The notes below the pieces were generated by a model. That model saw only the letters and a program-made list of their open reading frames with translations. It was not told where the DNA came from and did not search any database. From Acidobacteriota bacterium (GTDB lineage Bacteria; Acidobacteriota; Vicinamibacteria; Fen-336), in assembly GCA_003223555.1 (NCBI GenBank), contig QHVM01000069.1:1-50151 (forward strand): 50,151 bases of DNA, in the 5' to 3' direction. The position numbers and the translations under genes were made by a program. Shown in pieces: positions 7,434 through 15,837 of this stretch (position 1 is its first letter; each line of letters opens with the position of its first letter).

Positions 7434-8171
7434 TCAGCTCGCCGCCTCGAGCAGCCGGGCGGCGGTCTCCTGCGCCTCGCCGCGGCGGCCCTTGACCGCC
7501 GGCGCGCGGGAGACGACACGCTCCAGCGTGGCCATCGCCGTGACGGGATGGCTCCGGGCGACGACGGTGTGGGCGAGCAGCTCGAGCAGCGCCCGACCCG
7601 GGGTCAACGCCGCCGGCCGCCAGCGCGAGCCCTCGTCGTAGCGCGCCAGGGCCACCAGGCCCACGGGCAGCGGCTCTCGGCCGCGTTCCGCGCCCAGCTC
7701 CTCCGGCGCGATCCGGCGACCGACCTCGTCCCCGTTGCGCAGCTGGAGGGCGCGCGGGAACGGGTGCACCCGGCCCCGCCGGTCCAGCACCGCGTACTCG
7801 TCCGAGTAGTAGCTGGCCCCCGCCCTGAGGAGCGCGGCCACCAGCGTCGACTTGCCGGCATGGCTCGTTCCCGGGACGAGGATCGCCTTGCCGTTCCAGC
7901 CCACGACGCCCGCGTGGACGAAGAGCCGCCGGGGCGCCATCTCCGCCACCGCCTGCTGGAGGTGGTTCTCGAGGACCGCGAGCGCCTCGCCCAGCTCGGT
8001 GGTCCGGACGAGCCGCTGCGCTCCGGCATAGAGAAGGTGGAGCCGGCGAAGGCGGCCCGCGCCGCCGCCGACGACGAGGGACAGCAGGTGATCGACGAGG
8101 GGGCGGGGGCGAAGCTGCGACCCCGTGGGCAGGCGCGATGCGACCTCGCCGAGAACGGAGGCGTCGCTCAC
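7434..8171 (-). CDS. HprK-like serine kinase/ATPase
   Basis: At least 245 residues. P-loop GTSHAGKST follows VHAGVVGWNGKAILVP, and YYSDEYAVLD comes next, the arrangement of the HPr kinase/phosphorylase fold. Long forms of HPr kinase have a DRTGG-type N-terminal domain; this one is short, like the HprK-related proteins that accompany PqqD-like chaperones. No HPr or PTS gene is in the window. GTG 8171 is the first ordinary start, but coding similarity continues upstream: ISFTAYGARIGVRV is in frame at about 8210-8171 and belongs to the family. The frame is open back to a TGA at 8249-8247, and an ATG lies in the same frame at 8291. Either a CTG start (8246) is used or a nonsense codon has removed the original start. 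Confidence 0.78.
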   Translation of the reverse strand: MSDASVLGEVASRLPTGSQLRPRPLVDHLLSLVVGGGAGRLRRLHLLYAGAQRLVRTTELGEALAVLENHLQQAVAEMAPRRLFVHAGVVGWNGKAILVPGTSHAGKSTLVAALLRAGASYYSDEYAVLDRRGRVHPFPRALQLRNGDEVGRRIAPEELGAERGREPLPVGLVALARYDEGSRWRPAALTPGRALLELLAHTVVARSHPVTAMATLERVVSRAPAVKGRRGEAQETAARLLEAAS

Positions 8172-8246
8172 GCGGACGCCGATGCGCGCGCCGTAGGCCG
8201 TGAAGCTGATGCCTCCCGCCCACCCGAGGCGGTCGATCTTCTGCAG

Positions 8247-8551
8247 TCAGGTCGAGGGCCGGCGCAGGCGCGGCACGGCGGCGGGGTTCATGGCGCAAAG
8301 GATCGCATGGCCTCCGCATCGACCGCAATCGGCCTGTGCGCCGACGCACAGATGGCGCGGCCCTCTTCCGGCAAATGCACCCTGGACGAGGGGCGATCTT
8401 CCCGATCTGCTCGCCGGCGCTAAAGCCAAGTCCCCTTGTTTACAGTGATTTAACCGTACCAGGGCCGAGCACGCGTCTTGCATTGAAGGGTGGCCGCGAT
8501 CTTTGACACCCGGTGGCAAAGCGGCTACCGTGTCGCAGTCGGAGGATGGAC
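8247..8551. other. Intergenic region between the HprK-like gene and the secreted protein gene
   Basis: About 300 bases without a supported gene. It holds the possible lost N-terminus of the HprK-like gene (ATG 8291, TGA 8249), a locally AT-richer patch at about 8420-8460 and the promoter at 8503-8531. No RNA gene or repeat was recognised. Confidence 0.5.
8503..8531 (+). promoter_or_regulatory. Sigma70-type promoter of the secreted two-repeat protein
   Basis: TTGACA at 8503-8508, 17-nt spacer, TACCGT at 8526-8531. A GGAGG at 8541-8545 follows, 6 nt before ATG 8552. The -35 and spacer are ideal; the -10 keeps the TA...T pattern. Confidence 0.55.
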
Positions 8552-10048
8552 ATGTCGAATCGGCTGAAGGCCCTGGGCCTGGCAGCGGTCGTGGGCGTGG
8601 CGGTGATGGTCCCCCTCTACGGCGATCCGCGCGCCGGGGCGGTCGAGCACGGCGAGTGGGCCCGCATGCTCCTGCGGGCGGTCGAGATGGAACGGGCGGT
8701 GACCCCCTCTTCCTCCGACGCCCAGGTCTTCGCGACCCTGTCCTGGAAGAGCAGCCTCGCCTTCCGGGCCGACGCCTACCTCCGCGGCGACGGCGTCGAC
8801 GTGGTGGGCGCGGCCGGGGCGCGGCGCGTCGTCGCCACCTCCGCCGCCGGGGAGGTCGCCTATCCCCTGGCGGTCATGACGGGCGGAGACTATCGCCTGC
8901 GCGTGCGGATGGCGGGCAACCCGGCGGCTCCCGCCTCGGCGGAGATCACGCCGCTCGGCGGACGCGGACCGGCGGCCACCTTCACGCTCGTGCCGTCCTC
9001 GCTGACCGGCTGGGTCGACGCCGGCGCCGCCCACCTGGATCCCGGGGCCTATACCGCATCCCTCCTTCTCCCCGCCGGCACGTCGCTGGAGAACCTCGAG
9101 GTGGCGCCACCCTGTACGGAGGCCATCGAGCCGCCGGGAGGCTGGCGCTCGCGGGCGGTGACGCGGGCCGAGGAGGTCGCGGTCACCGCCGTCAAGGCAC
9201 TCGACAAGGAGTCGGAGCTGCCGGCCGCCGACAGCCCCATCGAGGTGCACGCCTCCTCGATGAAGGCCACCCGCGGTGCCGCGGCGAGCGTGGCCGCGCT
9301 CGGAGCCGCGCCGGCGACGGACGGCCTGTGGCTCAAGGCGGGACCCCGGGGGCTGCAGGCGATCGTCTTCGTGGACCTGCCGGCGGCCGGGCTCTACAGC
9401 CTCTCCGTGTTCGGCGACGCGGGCGCCGGCCAGAGCTGGAAGGCCGACGCCTGCCGCAAGGCGGTCTGGTGCGGCGCGGCCGCGCCGGCCCCCTCCGGGG
9501 CGCCGGCATGGCACGCGCTCATGACCGCGGCCTTCGGCTCCGGCCGCCATTTCTTCAACGTGACGCTGGCGCCGGGCGCCACCGTGGAGCGGCTGCGCGC
9601 GGAGCGGAAGAACGACAGCCCCGGCGATTACGTGGCGACGCTGCGGCGCATCGGCTTCGACGTCGGGGCCGGGGGACCCATCAGCCGCGTTCGCGCGGTC
9701 GACGCGATGCAGTTCATCCGCGAGCACCGGAGGGAGATGGCGGGTACCTGCGGTGACATCGTCCCGTCCCAGGTGGCCGACGGCGGCCTGGCCCAACCCG
9801 CCCCGCTGGCCGGACCCGGCGCCGCCCCAGGCTTCTCGGGCGCGGGCCCGGGCGGAGGGCCCGTCGTGCCCCTACCCGGACCGGCCCCGGTTCCGCCCGT
9901 GACCACCCCCACCACGACCCCGGCCGGACCGCCGGCGACCCTGCCCACCGTGCCGTCACCGGCCCCGGTGCCCACGCCGGTGCCGGTTCCGCCGACGATC
10001 CCGTCCCAGATTCCGGGCAGCCCGGTCCTGCCCTCGTCGACGCCGTAG
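8552..10048 (+). CDS. Secreted protein of unknown function with two related beta-rich repeats and a Pro-rich tail
   Basis: 498 residues. ATG 8552 was chosen over 8546 because GGAGG at 8541-8545 is correctly spaced. Residues 1-30 look like a signal peptide (LKALGLAAVVGVAVMV). Two segments, about 100-187 and 260-352, share a pattern: GdYrLrV or GLYSLSV, then a tryptophan and hLdpG or GSGRHFFNVTL, ending in LPAGTSLENLEV or LAPGATVERLRA. This suggests an internal duplication of a beta-sandwich. From about residue 413 the tail is Pro/Gly/Thr-rich (PVPTPVPVPP), probably a disordered wall- or surface-exposed stalk. I do not recognise a named family. It ends 9 bp from the convergent wzc-like gene, so a role in the envelope polysaccharide is possible but unproven. 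Confidence 0.75.
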   Translation: MSNRLKALGLAAVVGVAVMVPLYGDPRAGAVEHGEWARMLLRAVEMERAVTPSSSDAQVFATLSWKSSLAFRADAYLRGDGVDVVGAAGARRVVATSAAGEVAYPLAVMTGGDYRLRVRMAGNPAAPASAEITPLGGRGPAATFTLVPSSLTGWVDAGAAHLDPGAYTASLLLPAGTSLENLEVAPPCTEAIEPPGGWRSRAVTRAEEVAVTAVKALDKESELPAADSPIEVHASSMKATRGAAASVAALGAAPATDGLWLKAGPRGLQAIVFVDLPAAGLYSLSVFGDAGAGQSWKADACRKAVWCGAAAPAPSGAPAWHALMTAAFGSGRHFFNVTLAPGATVERLRAERKNDSPGDYVATLRRIGFDVGAGGPISRVRAVDAMQFIREHRREMAGTCGDIVPSQVADGGLAQPAPLAGPGAAPGFSGAGPGGGPVVPLPGPAPVPPVTTPTTTPAGPPATLPTVPSPAPVPTPVPVPPTIPSQIPGSPVLPSSTP

Positions 10049-10057
10049 TCGCTTCGC

Positions 10058-12151
10058 CTACTTCTTTACGGCGGCGACCGGTTTCGGGCGGGGCTTGGCC
10101 GCTCGTCCCTCGGCCTCCGGAGTGTGCGGGTAGTAATAGTAGTAATAGCCCTTGGCCTTCATGTCGACGGCGTTCAGCACCGCCCCGAGCACGTTCGGCG
10201 TCACCTTGCGCAGCGCGTTGACGCTCCGCCGGATGAGCTTCTTGTCGACGTTGTTGTGCTCCACGACATAGACGACCAGGTCGGCGTGGCGGGCGAGCAG
10301 GAGCGCGTCGGTCACCGAGGCCACCGGGGGAGCGTCGACGAGGATCCACTCGAAGTGCCGGCGGAGGTGGTTCAGGAAGTCCGCCATCTGCTTCCGGGCC
10401 AGGATGGCGGGCGGGTTGGGCGGCAGCGGCCCCGCGGTCAGCGCGAAGAGGTTGGGCACCCGGGTGGCCCGGATCAGGCTGTCGAGGTCGGCGTGGCGGA
10501 CGAAGAAGTCGGTCACCCCCGGCTCGCGGGTCAGGCCCAGGCGGGCGTGGAGCTGCGCCCGCCTCAGGTCGAAGTCCGCCGCCACCGCCTTCTCCCCCGA
10601 TGACGCCAGCAGCTTGGCGATGTTGACGAGGGTGGTGGTCTTGCCCTCCTGGGGTGCGGTGCCGGTGATGAGCACGACCTGGCCCGTCTCCTCGCGGCGG
10701 CCGAAGATGAGCGAGGTGCGCAGGTTCTGATAGGCCTCGGTCACGAGGTGCACGTTGGCCTCGTCGTACTTGGGCACCGCGGCCAGCAGGTCGAGGCGCA
10801 GGTAGCGCTCGACGTCCTCCGGCCCCTTGACCGTGTTGTCGAGGTAGTCGCGGGCGAAGACCAGGCCGACCCCGAGGGCCAGGCCGAGGGCGAGGGCGAT
10901 GGCGGCGATGCGGCGCTTGGCCGGCCGCACCGGCGAGCCGGGCGGGGAGGCGCGCTCCACGACGCTCACGTTGTTGTTGCGGATGGAGGCCGCGATGTCG
11001 GTCTCGTTGAGCTTCTGGAGCAGCACCTCGTAGAGGCTGGTCGCCGACTGCTCCTCCTTCTTCAGGATCTCCAGCTCCGAGGCCTTCCGGCTCTGGGTGG
11101 CCGCCTGCGACTTCTGCCCCTCGATCGCCGAGCGGAACTCGGTCTCCCGCTTCTCGAGCTGGGCGTACTCCGCCCGCAGGGCGTCGACGATCTGCCCGAA
11201 GCGGGCCTCCCGCGTCTTGCGCAGCTCGGCGACCTGGGCCTGGGCCTTCTGGACCTCGGGATGGCCTTCCTTGTACTTCTCCCGCAGCTGGGAGAGCTGG
11301 AGGTTCAGCGTGGCGAGCTGCTCGTTGAGGCTGCCGATCATGGTGTCGGTCGCCATCTGGGGCACGGTCTCCAGGCTCTCTCCGCGCCGGCGCTTGTCCT
11401 CCACCTGCTTGATCGCCGCCTCCAGGGCGATCCGGCGCGTCCGGGCGGCCAGGTAGTCGTCGTTGAGCTTGGTGATGGAGGTGGTGACCGCGGAGACGCT
11501 GCCCTCGGGCACGAACAGGTCCTGGCCCTGGTAGCCGGCGACGAGCTTGGTGCGAGCCTGCCGCATCGCTTCCTGGGTGGCGGCCAGCCGCTCCTGCAGC
11601 CAGTCGTAGGCCTGCCGCGCCGCCTGGACCCGCGCGGCCAGCGACTGCTCGATGTAGACGTCGGCCAGGGCATTGGCCCACTGCGCCGCTTGCCGCGGGT
11701 CCTCGTGGGTGACGAGGATCCGCACCAGCCGGCTCTCCGGGACGGGGTCGATGTCCACGTGGGCCATGAGCGTCCCCCCCGGATCGGCGTTGTCCGTGAA
11801 GGGCGAGCGGTCGGACAGCTTCAGCCGCTCCACCACCTTCTCGCCCACGCCGCGGGAGTGCAGGATCTTGAACTGCGTGTTGTAGAAGTCGGCGTTCTGG
11901 TAGTAGCTGCCCCCGCCCACCAGGGCGTCGGAGACGCTCATGAAGGTCGGGGTCGGGGGCTCGATCTGCAGCAGGACCGCCGCCTGGTACTGCGGCGTCT
12001 GCAGGAAGCCGGCCAGCAGGCCCAGGCCCAGCCCGGCCAGGGTCGCGGCGAGGATGAGCGCCCGACCGCGCCAGACGAGGTCGAGGTAATAGCGCAGGTC
12101 GAACGGGATGTCGGAGGGACCGGCGGCCGCGCTCGGGGGGAGGGGCTGCAT
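10058..12151 (-). CDS. wzc: Wzc-type polysaccharide copolymerase / tyrosine autokinase
   Basis: 697 residues with the full BY-kinase layout: Wzz domain with membrane helix at about 32-50, long periplasmic coiled-coil region (180-380), second helix at 414-433, then the cytoplasmic kinase. EAYQNLRTS (472-480) precedes Walker A GTAPQEGKTT (497-506), Walker A' AADFDLR (524-530) and Walker B WILVDAPP (602-609). The C terminus has six consecutive tyrosines (669-674), the autophosphorylation cluster. Such proteins set chain length and control export of capsular or exopolysaccharide by cycles of Tyr phosphorylation; no matching phosphatase gene is visible nearby. It is the last gene of the leftward export operon, 7 bp after the wza-like gene. 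Confidence 0.95.
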   Translation of the reverse strand: MQPLPPSAAAGPSDIPFDLRYYLDLVWRGRALILAATLAGLGLGLLAGFLQTPQYQAAVLLQIEPPTPTFMSVSDALVGGGSYYQNADFYNTQFKILHSRGVGEKVVERLKLSDRSPFTDNADPGGTLMAHVDIDPVPESRLVRILVTHEDPRQAAQWANALADVYIEQSLAARVQAARQAYDWLQERLAATQEAMRQARTKLVAGYQGQDLFVPEGSVSAVTTSITKLNDDYLAARTRRIALEAAIKQVEDKRRRGESLETVPQMATDTMIGSLNEQLATLNLQLSQLREKYKEGHPEVQKAQAQVAELRKTREARFGQIVDALRAEYAQLEKRETEFRSAIEGQKSQAATQSRKASELEILKKEEQSATSLYEVLLQKLNETDIAASIRNNNVSVVERASPPGSPVRPAKRRIAAIALALGLALGVGLVFARDYLDNTVKGPEDVERYLRLDLLAAVPKYDEANVHLVTEAYQNLRTSLIFGRREETGQVVLITGTAPQEGKTTTLVNIAKLLASSGEKAVAADFDLRRAQLHARLGLTREPGVTDFFVRHADLDSLIRATRVPNLFALTAGPLPPNPPAILARKQMADFLNHLRRHFEWILVDAPPVASVTDALLLARHADLVVYVVEHNNVDKKLIRRSVNALRKVTPNVLGAVLNAVDMKAKGYYYYYYPHTPEAEGRAAKPRPKPVAAVKK
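10131..10148 (+). repeat. Two tandem copies of a 9-base repeat encoding the Tyr cluster
   Basis: The nonamer TAGTAATAG occurs twice head to tail (10131-10139, 10140-10148). On the minus strand it codes the tyrosine run at the end of the Wzc-like kinase, so slippage could change the number of phospho-acceptor tyrosines. Confidence 0.6.
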
Positions 12152-12158
12152 GACGCTC

Positions 12159-13091
12159 CTAGAAGATCCGGCGCGGCACGGTGACCACGTCGTTCGGAAG
12201 GAGCGGCGGATCAGGCTTCTTCCCCTTGCGCACGTCCTTGAGATCCACCGCGATGATGGTGGTCCTCCCCGTCTGGGAATCGATCCGACGCACCTGGACG
12301 TCGTTCTTCCCGAAGCGGGTCAGCCCCCCCGCGGTGGAGATGGCCCCCGTCACGGTCAGGTCGCCGTCCAGGACGTAACGGCCCGGGCGGTTCACTTCGC
12401 CCTCAACCGTAACATAGAACTTGGGAAGGGCCGTGATGATGTCCCCGTTGCGGAGGACCAGCTCCAGGTTGATCTGATCGATCGCGCTCGGGCTCGCGCT
12501 GCCGAAGCGGAGCCGCATCGTGCGGCCGCCGCCCTCGAAGGTGCCCTCGGCGCGGGCGATCGCCACCTCGCCCGAGGCGCGAGGGGTGAAGCCGCCGGCG
12601 TCGACGAGCACGTCGATGAGCCGCGTGCGGCCCCGCAGGCCCTTGCGCCCGGGGCTGTTCACCTCCCCGAGCACGGTCACGAACTGGCTCTGGTATTCCT
12701 TCACCTTCAGGTCGACCTGGGGGTTGACGAGGAAGTCCCGCGCGAGGAGCGAGGTCAGTTTCTGCTTGGCCTCGGCGACGGTGAGGCCGGCCACCGGCAC
12801 CTCGCCCAGCAGCGGCAGCGAGATCGCGCCGTTCGTCTGGACGGTCGTGGTGCGCGAGAGGTCGTCGTTGCCGAACACGATGACCTCCAGCACGTCTCCG
12901 GCGCCCAGGCGGTACTCGGGAGCCGGCGTGGGCACCGGCGCGGCGGCCACCGGGGGCGCGGGCGGCGTGGGGCTCGGCGCCCGGGGCGGGCTGGGGCTCG
13001 GCGTGGGAGAAGGGCGGCGGGGGGCCTGGGCCGCGGCGGTCACGGCGGCCAGCACGGCGAGGAGCGCGGCGGCCGGGCCGGGTCGGATCAT
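12159..13091 (-). CDS. wza: Wza-like polysaccharide export protein (SLBB domains)
   Basis: 310 residues from ATG 13091. Signal peptide (about 1-21, ending AAAQA), then a Pro/Ser/Thr-rich spacer (about 24-58) not usual in Wza. The polysaccharide-export domain starts at YRLGAGDVLEVIVFGNDD, followed by two SLBB-like modules (VTVLGEVNSPGRKGLRGR and VTVEGEVNRPGRYVLDGD). Wza-type proteins form the outer-membrane translocon that receives polymer from the Wzc complex. No lipobox cysteine is present, and the protein lacks the long C-terminal amphipathic helix of E. coli Wza, so outer-membrane passage may rely on the neighbouring beta-barrel (inference). It overlaps the upstream gene by ATGA. Confidence 0.93.
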   Translation of the reverse strand: MIRPGPAAALLAVLAAVTAAAQAPRRPSPTPSPSPPRAPSPTPPAPPVAAAPVPTPAPEYRLGAGDVLEVIVFGNDDLSRTTTVQTNGAISLPLLGEVPVAGLTVAEAKQKLTSLLARDFLVNPQVDLKVKEYQSQFVTVLGEVNSPGRKGLRGRTRLIDVLVDAGGFTPRASGEVAIARAEGTFEGGGRTMRLRFGSASPSAIDQINLELVLRNGDIITALPKFYVTVEGEVNRPGRYVLDGDLTVTGAISTAGGLTRFGKNDVQVRRIDSQTGRTTIIAVDLKDVRKGKKPDPPLLPNDVVTVPRRIF

Positions 13092-14722
13092 CGGCGCAGC
13101 GCCTCGCTGAAGAAGCCGATGCCGGCCTGGACGTAGAACGCGTGCGTCCGCTGGTCGAAGACGTCCAGGTTCGAGTCGCGGCGGTCCTGGCGATAGTCGG
13201 CGCGCACGAACAGCCAGCGGGTGATGCTGCGCCCCAGGCCGGCCAGCCAGTCGACGATCTGGTCGCGGCGGGGGACGCCCAGCGCGCTGGCCGCGGTGGG
13301 GTAGCGGTTCACGTGGTATCCGCCGCCGACGTTCAGGGCGAACGAGAAGGGCAGCGGCGCGGTCAGCGTCGACTGCACGGAGGTGGTCAGGTAGAACGCG
13401 TTGTGCTCGAAGGCCGACAGCTCGGTGGACCGGTTGGCGGAGAGGGTCAGGTGAGCGGCCCGCCCGAAGTCCCGTCGGACCTCGGCCCCGAAGCCGAGCC
13501 CGCGGAAGCGCTGGCCGGCCGCCCCCGCCCGCGGGCTCTCGCGCCGCATGTAGCCGGCGCTGATCCGGCCCGTCGTCAGGGGCAGGATCTCCCCATCGAT
13601 GGCGGCCCAGATCGAGTGGATCCTGGACTCGGCTTCGGGGCGCTCGCCAGTCGCCGGCACCTGCTCGAAGGAGTAGCCGAGGCTGGCCCGCCGGGCCGGG
13701 CCGACCTCCACCCCCAGCGCTGCCGCGGCGCTCCGCCGCTCGTAGGCGAAGAAGCCCGACCCCTCCGCCACGCTCACGCGGTCGTCGGCGCCGTCCAGAT
13801 CGAGATCGAAGCGTCCGGTGGGGTTGAAGCGGGCGCCGCCCCCGAAGCGCTTGCGGGTGAAACGGCCGAGGCGGAAGAAATACTCGCCGCCGGGATCGAC
13901 CTCGGACGTCTCCAGCAGCCCGCGGGCGAAGTGTCCGTGGCCGCGCAGGGTGACGAAGGGGCCGGTGGGGAGTTGCAGGTTGCCGTTCGCTTCGTGGCTC
14001 ACGCCGTTGACGGGCTCGAAGGACGAGAATCGCCGGATCCGCGCCTGGTAGTCGAGCCGCAGGTAGCCGTCCTCGCGCACGGGCAACTCGATCCCCACCG
14101 ACGACCGTGCCTCGGCATAACGGTCCCGCACCGGCTGGGCCGTCTCGAGGAGCGAGACGTCCGCGTCCACGTAGCTGAGCGTCGCGGCGGGCCGCACGGT
14201 AAAGATGCCCACCGCGAGCCCGGGCGCCTTCTCCACTTGAGGGCGCTCCACGGGCGGCACCCCGCCGGGAAAAGTCGCCTGTCCTCCTCCCGCCTGCTCG
14301 CTGGCCTCGATGGAAGGCGGGAAGAGGCCATGGTACAGGTCGGTCGACGACGGCGGAGCCGCCGCCGGCAGCGGGCTGGGGTCGGGACGCGCGCCGAAGA
14401 TCAGCGCCAGGCGGTCCAGCTCGCGGCGTAGCTCGTACGACACGTCGGGGGCCACGCGCATCCGCAGCCGCACGCCTCCGGCGGTGCGCTCGAGGCGGAT
14501 GGACTGCAATGGAGCCGCCGCCGCGGGGGCGGCGAGCGTCTCCGGCGCCGAGGCGGCCAGGCTGACCACGACCTCCGGGCCCTCCCGGCGCACGGCCACC
14601 TCGCCGAGGGCTCCCGCGGCCACCGCCACCACGGAGGGCCGTCCCTCGAGGGTCTCGCTCCGCAGCTCCAGGAGCCGCGGCGGGGCGGCGGCCGCCCAGG
14701 CCAGCAGGAGGAGCGCGCTCAT
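13088..14722 (-). CDS. Outer-membrane beta-barrel protein with N-terminal AMIN-like domain
   Basis: 544 residues from ATG 14722. Short signal sequence (MSALLLLAWAAAA), then about 90 residues resembling an AMIN domain (LLELRSETLEGRPSVV to ELDRLALIFG), a Pro/Ala-rich linker, and from about residue 180 an alternating polar/aromatic pattern with many Tyr, Phe and Arg residues ending in YVQAGIGFFSEALRR, as in outer-membrane barrels of exopolysaccharide loci. Probable function: outer-membrane channel or anchor paired with the Wza-like protein; this rests on position and topology, not on a known catalytic motif. Linked to both neighbours by ATGA overlaps, so it is translated with the export machinery. 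Confidence 0.8.
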   Translation of the reverse strand: MSALLLLAWAAAAPPRLLELRSETLEGRPSVVAVAAGALGEVAVRREGPEVVVSLAASAPETLAAPAAAAPLQSIRLERTAGGVRLRMRVAPDVSYELRRELDRLALIFGARPDPSPLPAAAPPSSTDLYHGLFPPSIEASEQAGGGQATFPGGVPPVERPQVEKAPGLAVGIFTVRPAATLSYVDADVSLLETAQPVRDRYAEARSSVGIELPVREDGYLRLDYQARIRRFSSFEPVNGVSHEANGNLQLPTGPFVTLRGHGHFARGLLETSEVDPGGEYFFRLGRFTRKRFGGGARFNPTGRFDLDLDGADDRVSVAEGSGFFAYERRSAAAALGVEVGPARRASLGYSFEQVPATGERPEAESRIHSIWAAIDGEILPLTTGRISAGYMRRESPRAGAAGQRFRGLGFGAEVRRDFGRAAHLTLSANRSTELSAFEHNAFYLTTSVQSTLTAPLPFSFALNVGGGYHVNRYPTAASALGVPRRDQIVDWLAGLGRSITRWLFVRADYRQDRRDSNLDVFDQRTHAFYVQAGIGFFSEALRR

Positions 14723-15831
14723 CGCGTCGCACCCCGAGGCTGCTTGCGCCGCTCGAAGAAGAGCAGGATCAGGATCGCGGCGATGAAGGCGACGAACTGG
14801 ACGAGGATCAGGAGCGTCTGGCCCAGGGTGGCGTCGGTCAATGAAGCCGCGCCGAGGCCGAGGGCGAACGTCACCAGGTAGAGGAACAGCACCGCGGCCC
14901 GCTGCGAGAAGCCCAGCGAGAGCAGCCGGTGGGAGAGGTGCCGGCTGTCCCCGATGTAGACCGGCCGGCGCTCCTTCACCCGGATGGCGATGACGGTGGC
15001 GGTGTCGAGCAGGGGCAGGGCCAGCACCACCACCGGCATGAGGACCGGGAAGAGCGAGCTGGAAGCATGGGAGACGTAGCGCTCGAGCAGCGTCAGCGAG
15101 CCGAGGGTGAAGCCGATGAAGAGGCTGCCGCAGTCGCCCAGGAACACCGTCGCCGGGTGGAAGTTGAAGAGCAGGAAGCCGAGCAGGCTCCCCATGAAGG
15201 CGACGAGCATCAGGCTGATGAAGAACTCCCCGAGCGCCCAGGCGTTGATGAGGAAGACGCCCGAGGCCACGAAGGCCACCCCCGCGGCCAGGCCGTCCAT
15301 GTTGTCGAGGAGGTTGAAGGCGTTGGTCACTCCCACCAGCCAGACGAGCGTCACCAGGACGTTGAGGGCCTCGCTGGGCATGAACGACGTGCGGACGCCG
15401 GCCGCGACGAGCATGACCGCGGCCGCGAGCTGGCCGGCGGCCTTGACTGCGACCGGGAAGCGCTTGCCGAGCACATCGTCGGCGAGGCCGATGCCGAAGG
15501 TGAGGGCTCCGCCGGCCAGGATGCCGAAGAGACGCGCCTTGACGCGGTAGGCCTCCTGCAGCATGGCCATCGAGGAGCCGAAGGTCGACTGCACCCAGGG
15601 CAGGCGTTGCAGGGCCGGCGCCAGCAGCGAGCCGGCCAGCACCACGGTGGTGAACGAGACGAAGACGGCCAGGCCGCCCATCCGCGGCATGGCCTGGACG
15701 TGGACCTTGCGGTGGCCGGGCTCGTCGATGACCCCGAACCGGCGGGCCGCGACACGGCTCGGCGGCACGAGGACCGCGCACAGGGCCGCCGTCGCCGTCA
15801 TGACGAGCGCCGCCAGCAGCACATGGTCCAT
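14719..15831 (-). CDS. MraY/WecA-family undecaprenyl-phosphate sugar-1-phosphate transferase
   Basis: 370 residues, about 10-11 membrane helices. Family motifs: RKVHVQAMPRMGG near the N terminus, GLADDVLGKRFP (the DD pair), NAFNLLDNMDGLAAG (catalytic Asp region), FLGDCGSLFIGF, and the cytoplasmic loop with DSRHLSHRLL (His-rich loop of the WecA type). It transfers a hexosamine-1-phosphate from a UDP-sugar to undecaprenyl phosphate and so primes the repeat unit on the inner membrane. The genes around it are exopolysaccharide genes and no murein cluster is present, so WecA-like rather than MraY function is expected. ATGA overlap with the downstream barrel gene. Confidence 0.93.
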   Translation of the reverse strand: MDHVLLAALVMTATAALCAVLVPPSRVAARRFGVIDEPGHRKVHVQAMPRMGGLAVFVSFTTVVLAGSLLAPALQRLPWVQSTFGSSMAMLQEAYRVKARLFGILAGGALTFGIGLADDVLGKRFPVAVKAAGQLAAAVMLVAAGVRTSFMPSEALNVLVTLVWLVGVTNAFNLLDNMDGLAAGVAFVASGVFLINAWALGEFFISLMLVAFMGSLLGFLLFNFHPATVFLGDCGSLFIGFTLGSLTLLERYVSHASSSLFPVLMPVVVLALPLLDTATVIAIRVKERRPVYIGDSRHLSHRLLSLGFSQRAAVLFLYLVTFALGLGAASLTDATLGQTLLILVQFVAFIAAILILLFFERRKQPRGATR

Positions 15832-15837
15832 CCGCCT

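Noticed and set aside
7434-8171. True HPr kinase/phosphorylase of a PTS system
   Set aside because: The protein is short, and no HPr or PTS gene is present; the PqqD and nucleotidyltransferase neighbours fit the HprK-related group better.
8247-8519. A separate small gene of about 90 codons on the minus strand upstream of the HprK-like gene
   Set aside because: No ribosome-binding sequence or recognisable motif; only its last 14 codons may belong to an original start of the kinase gene.
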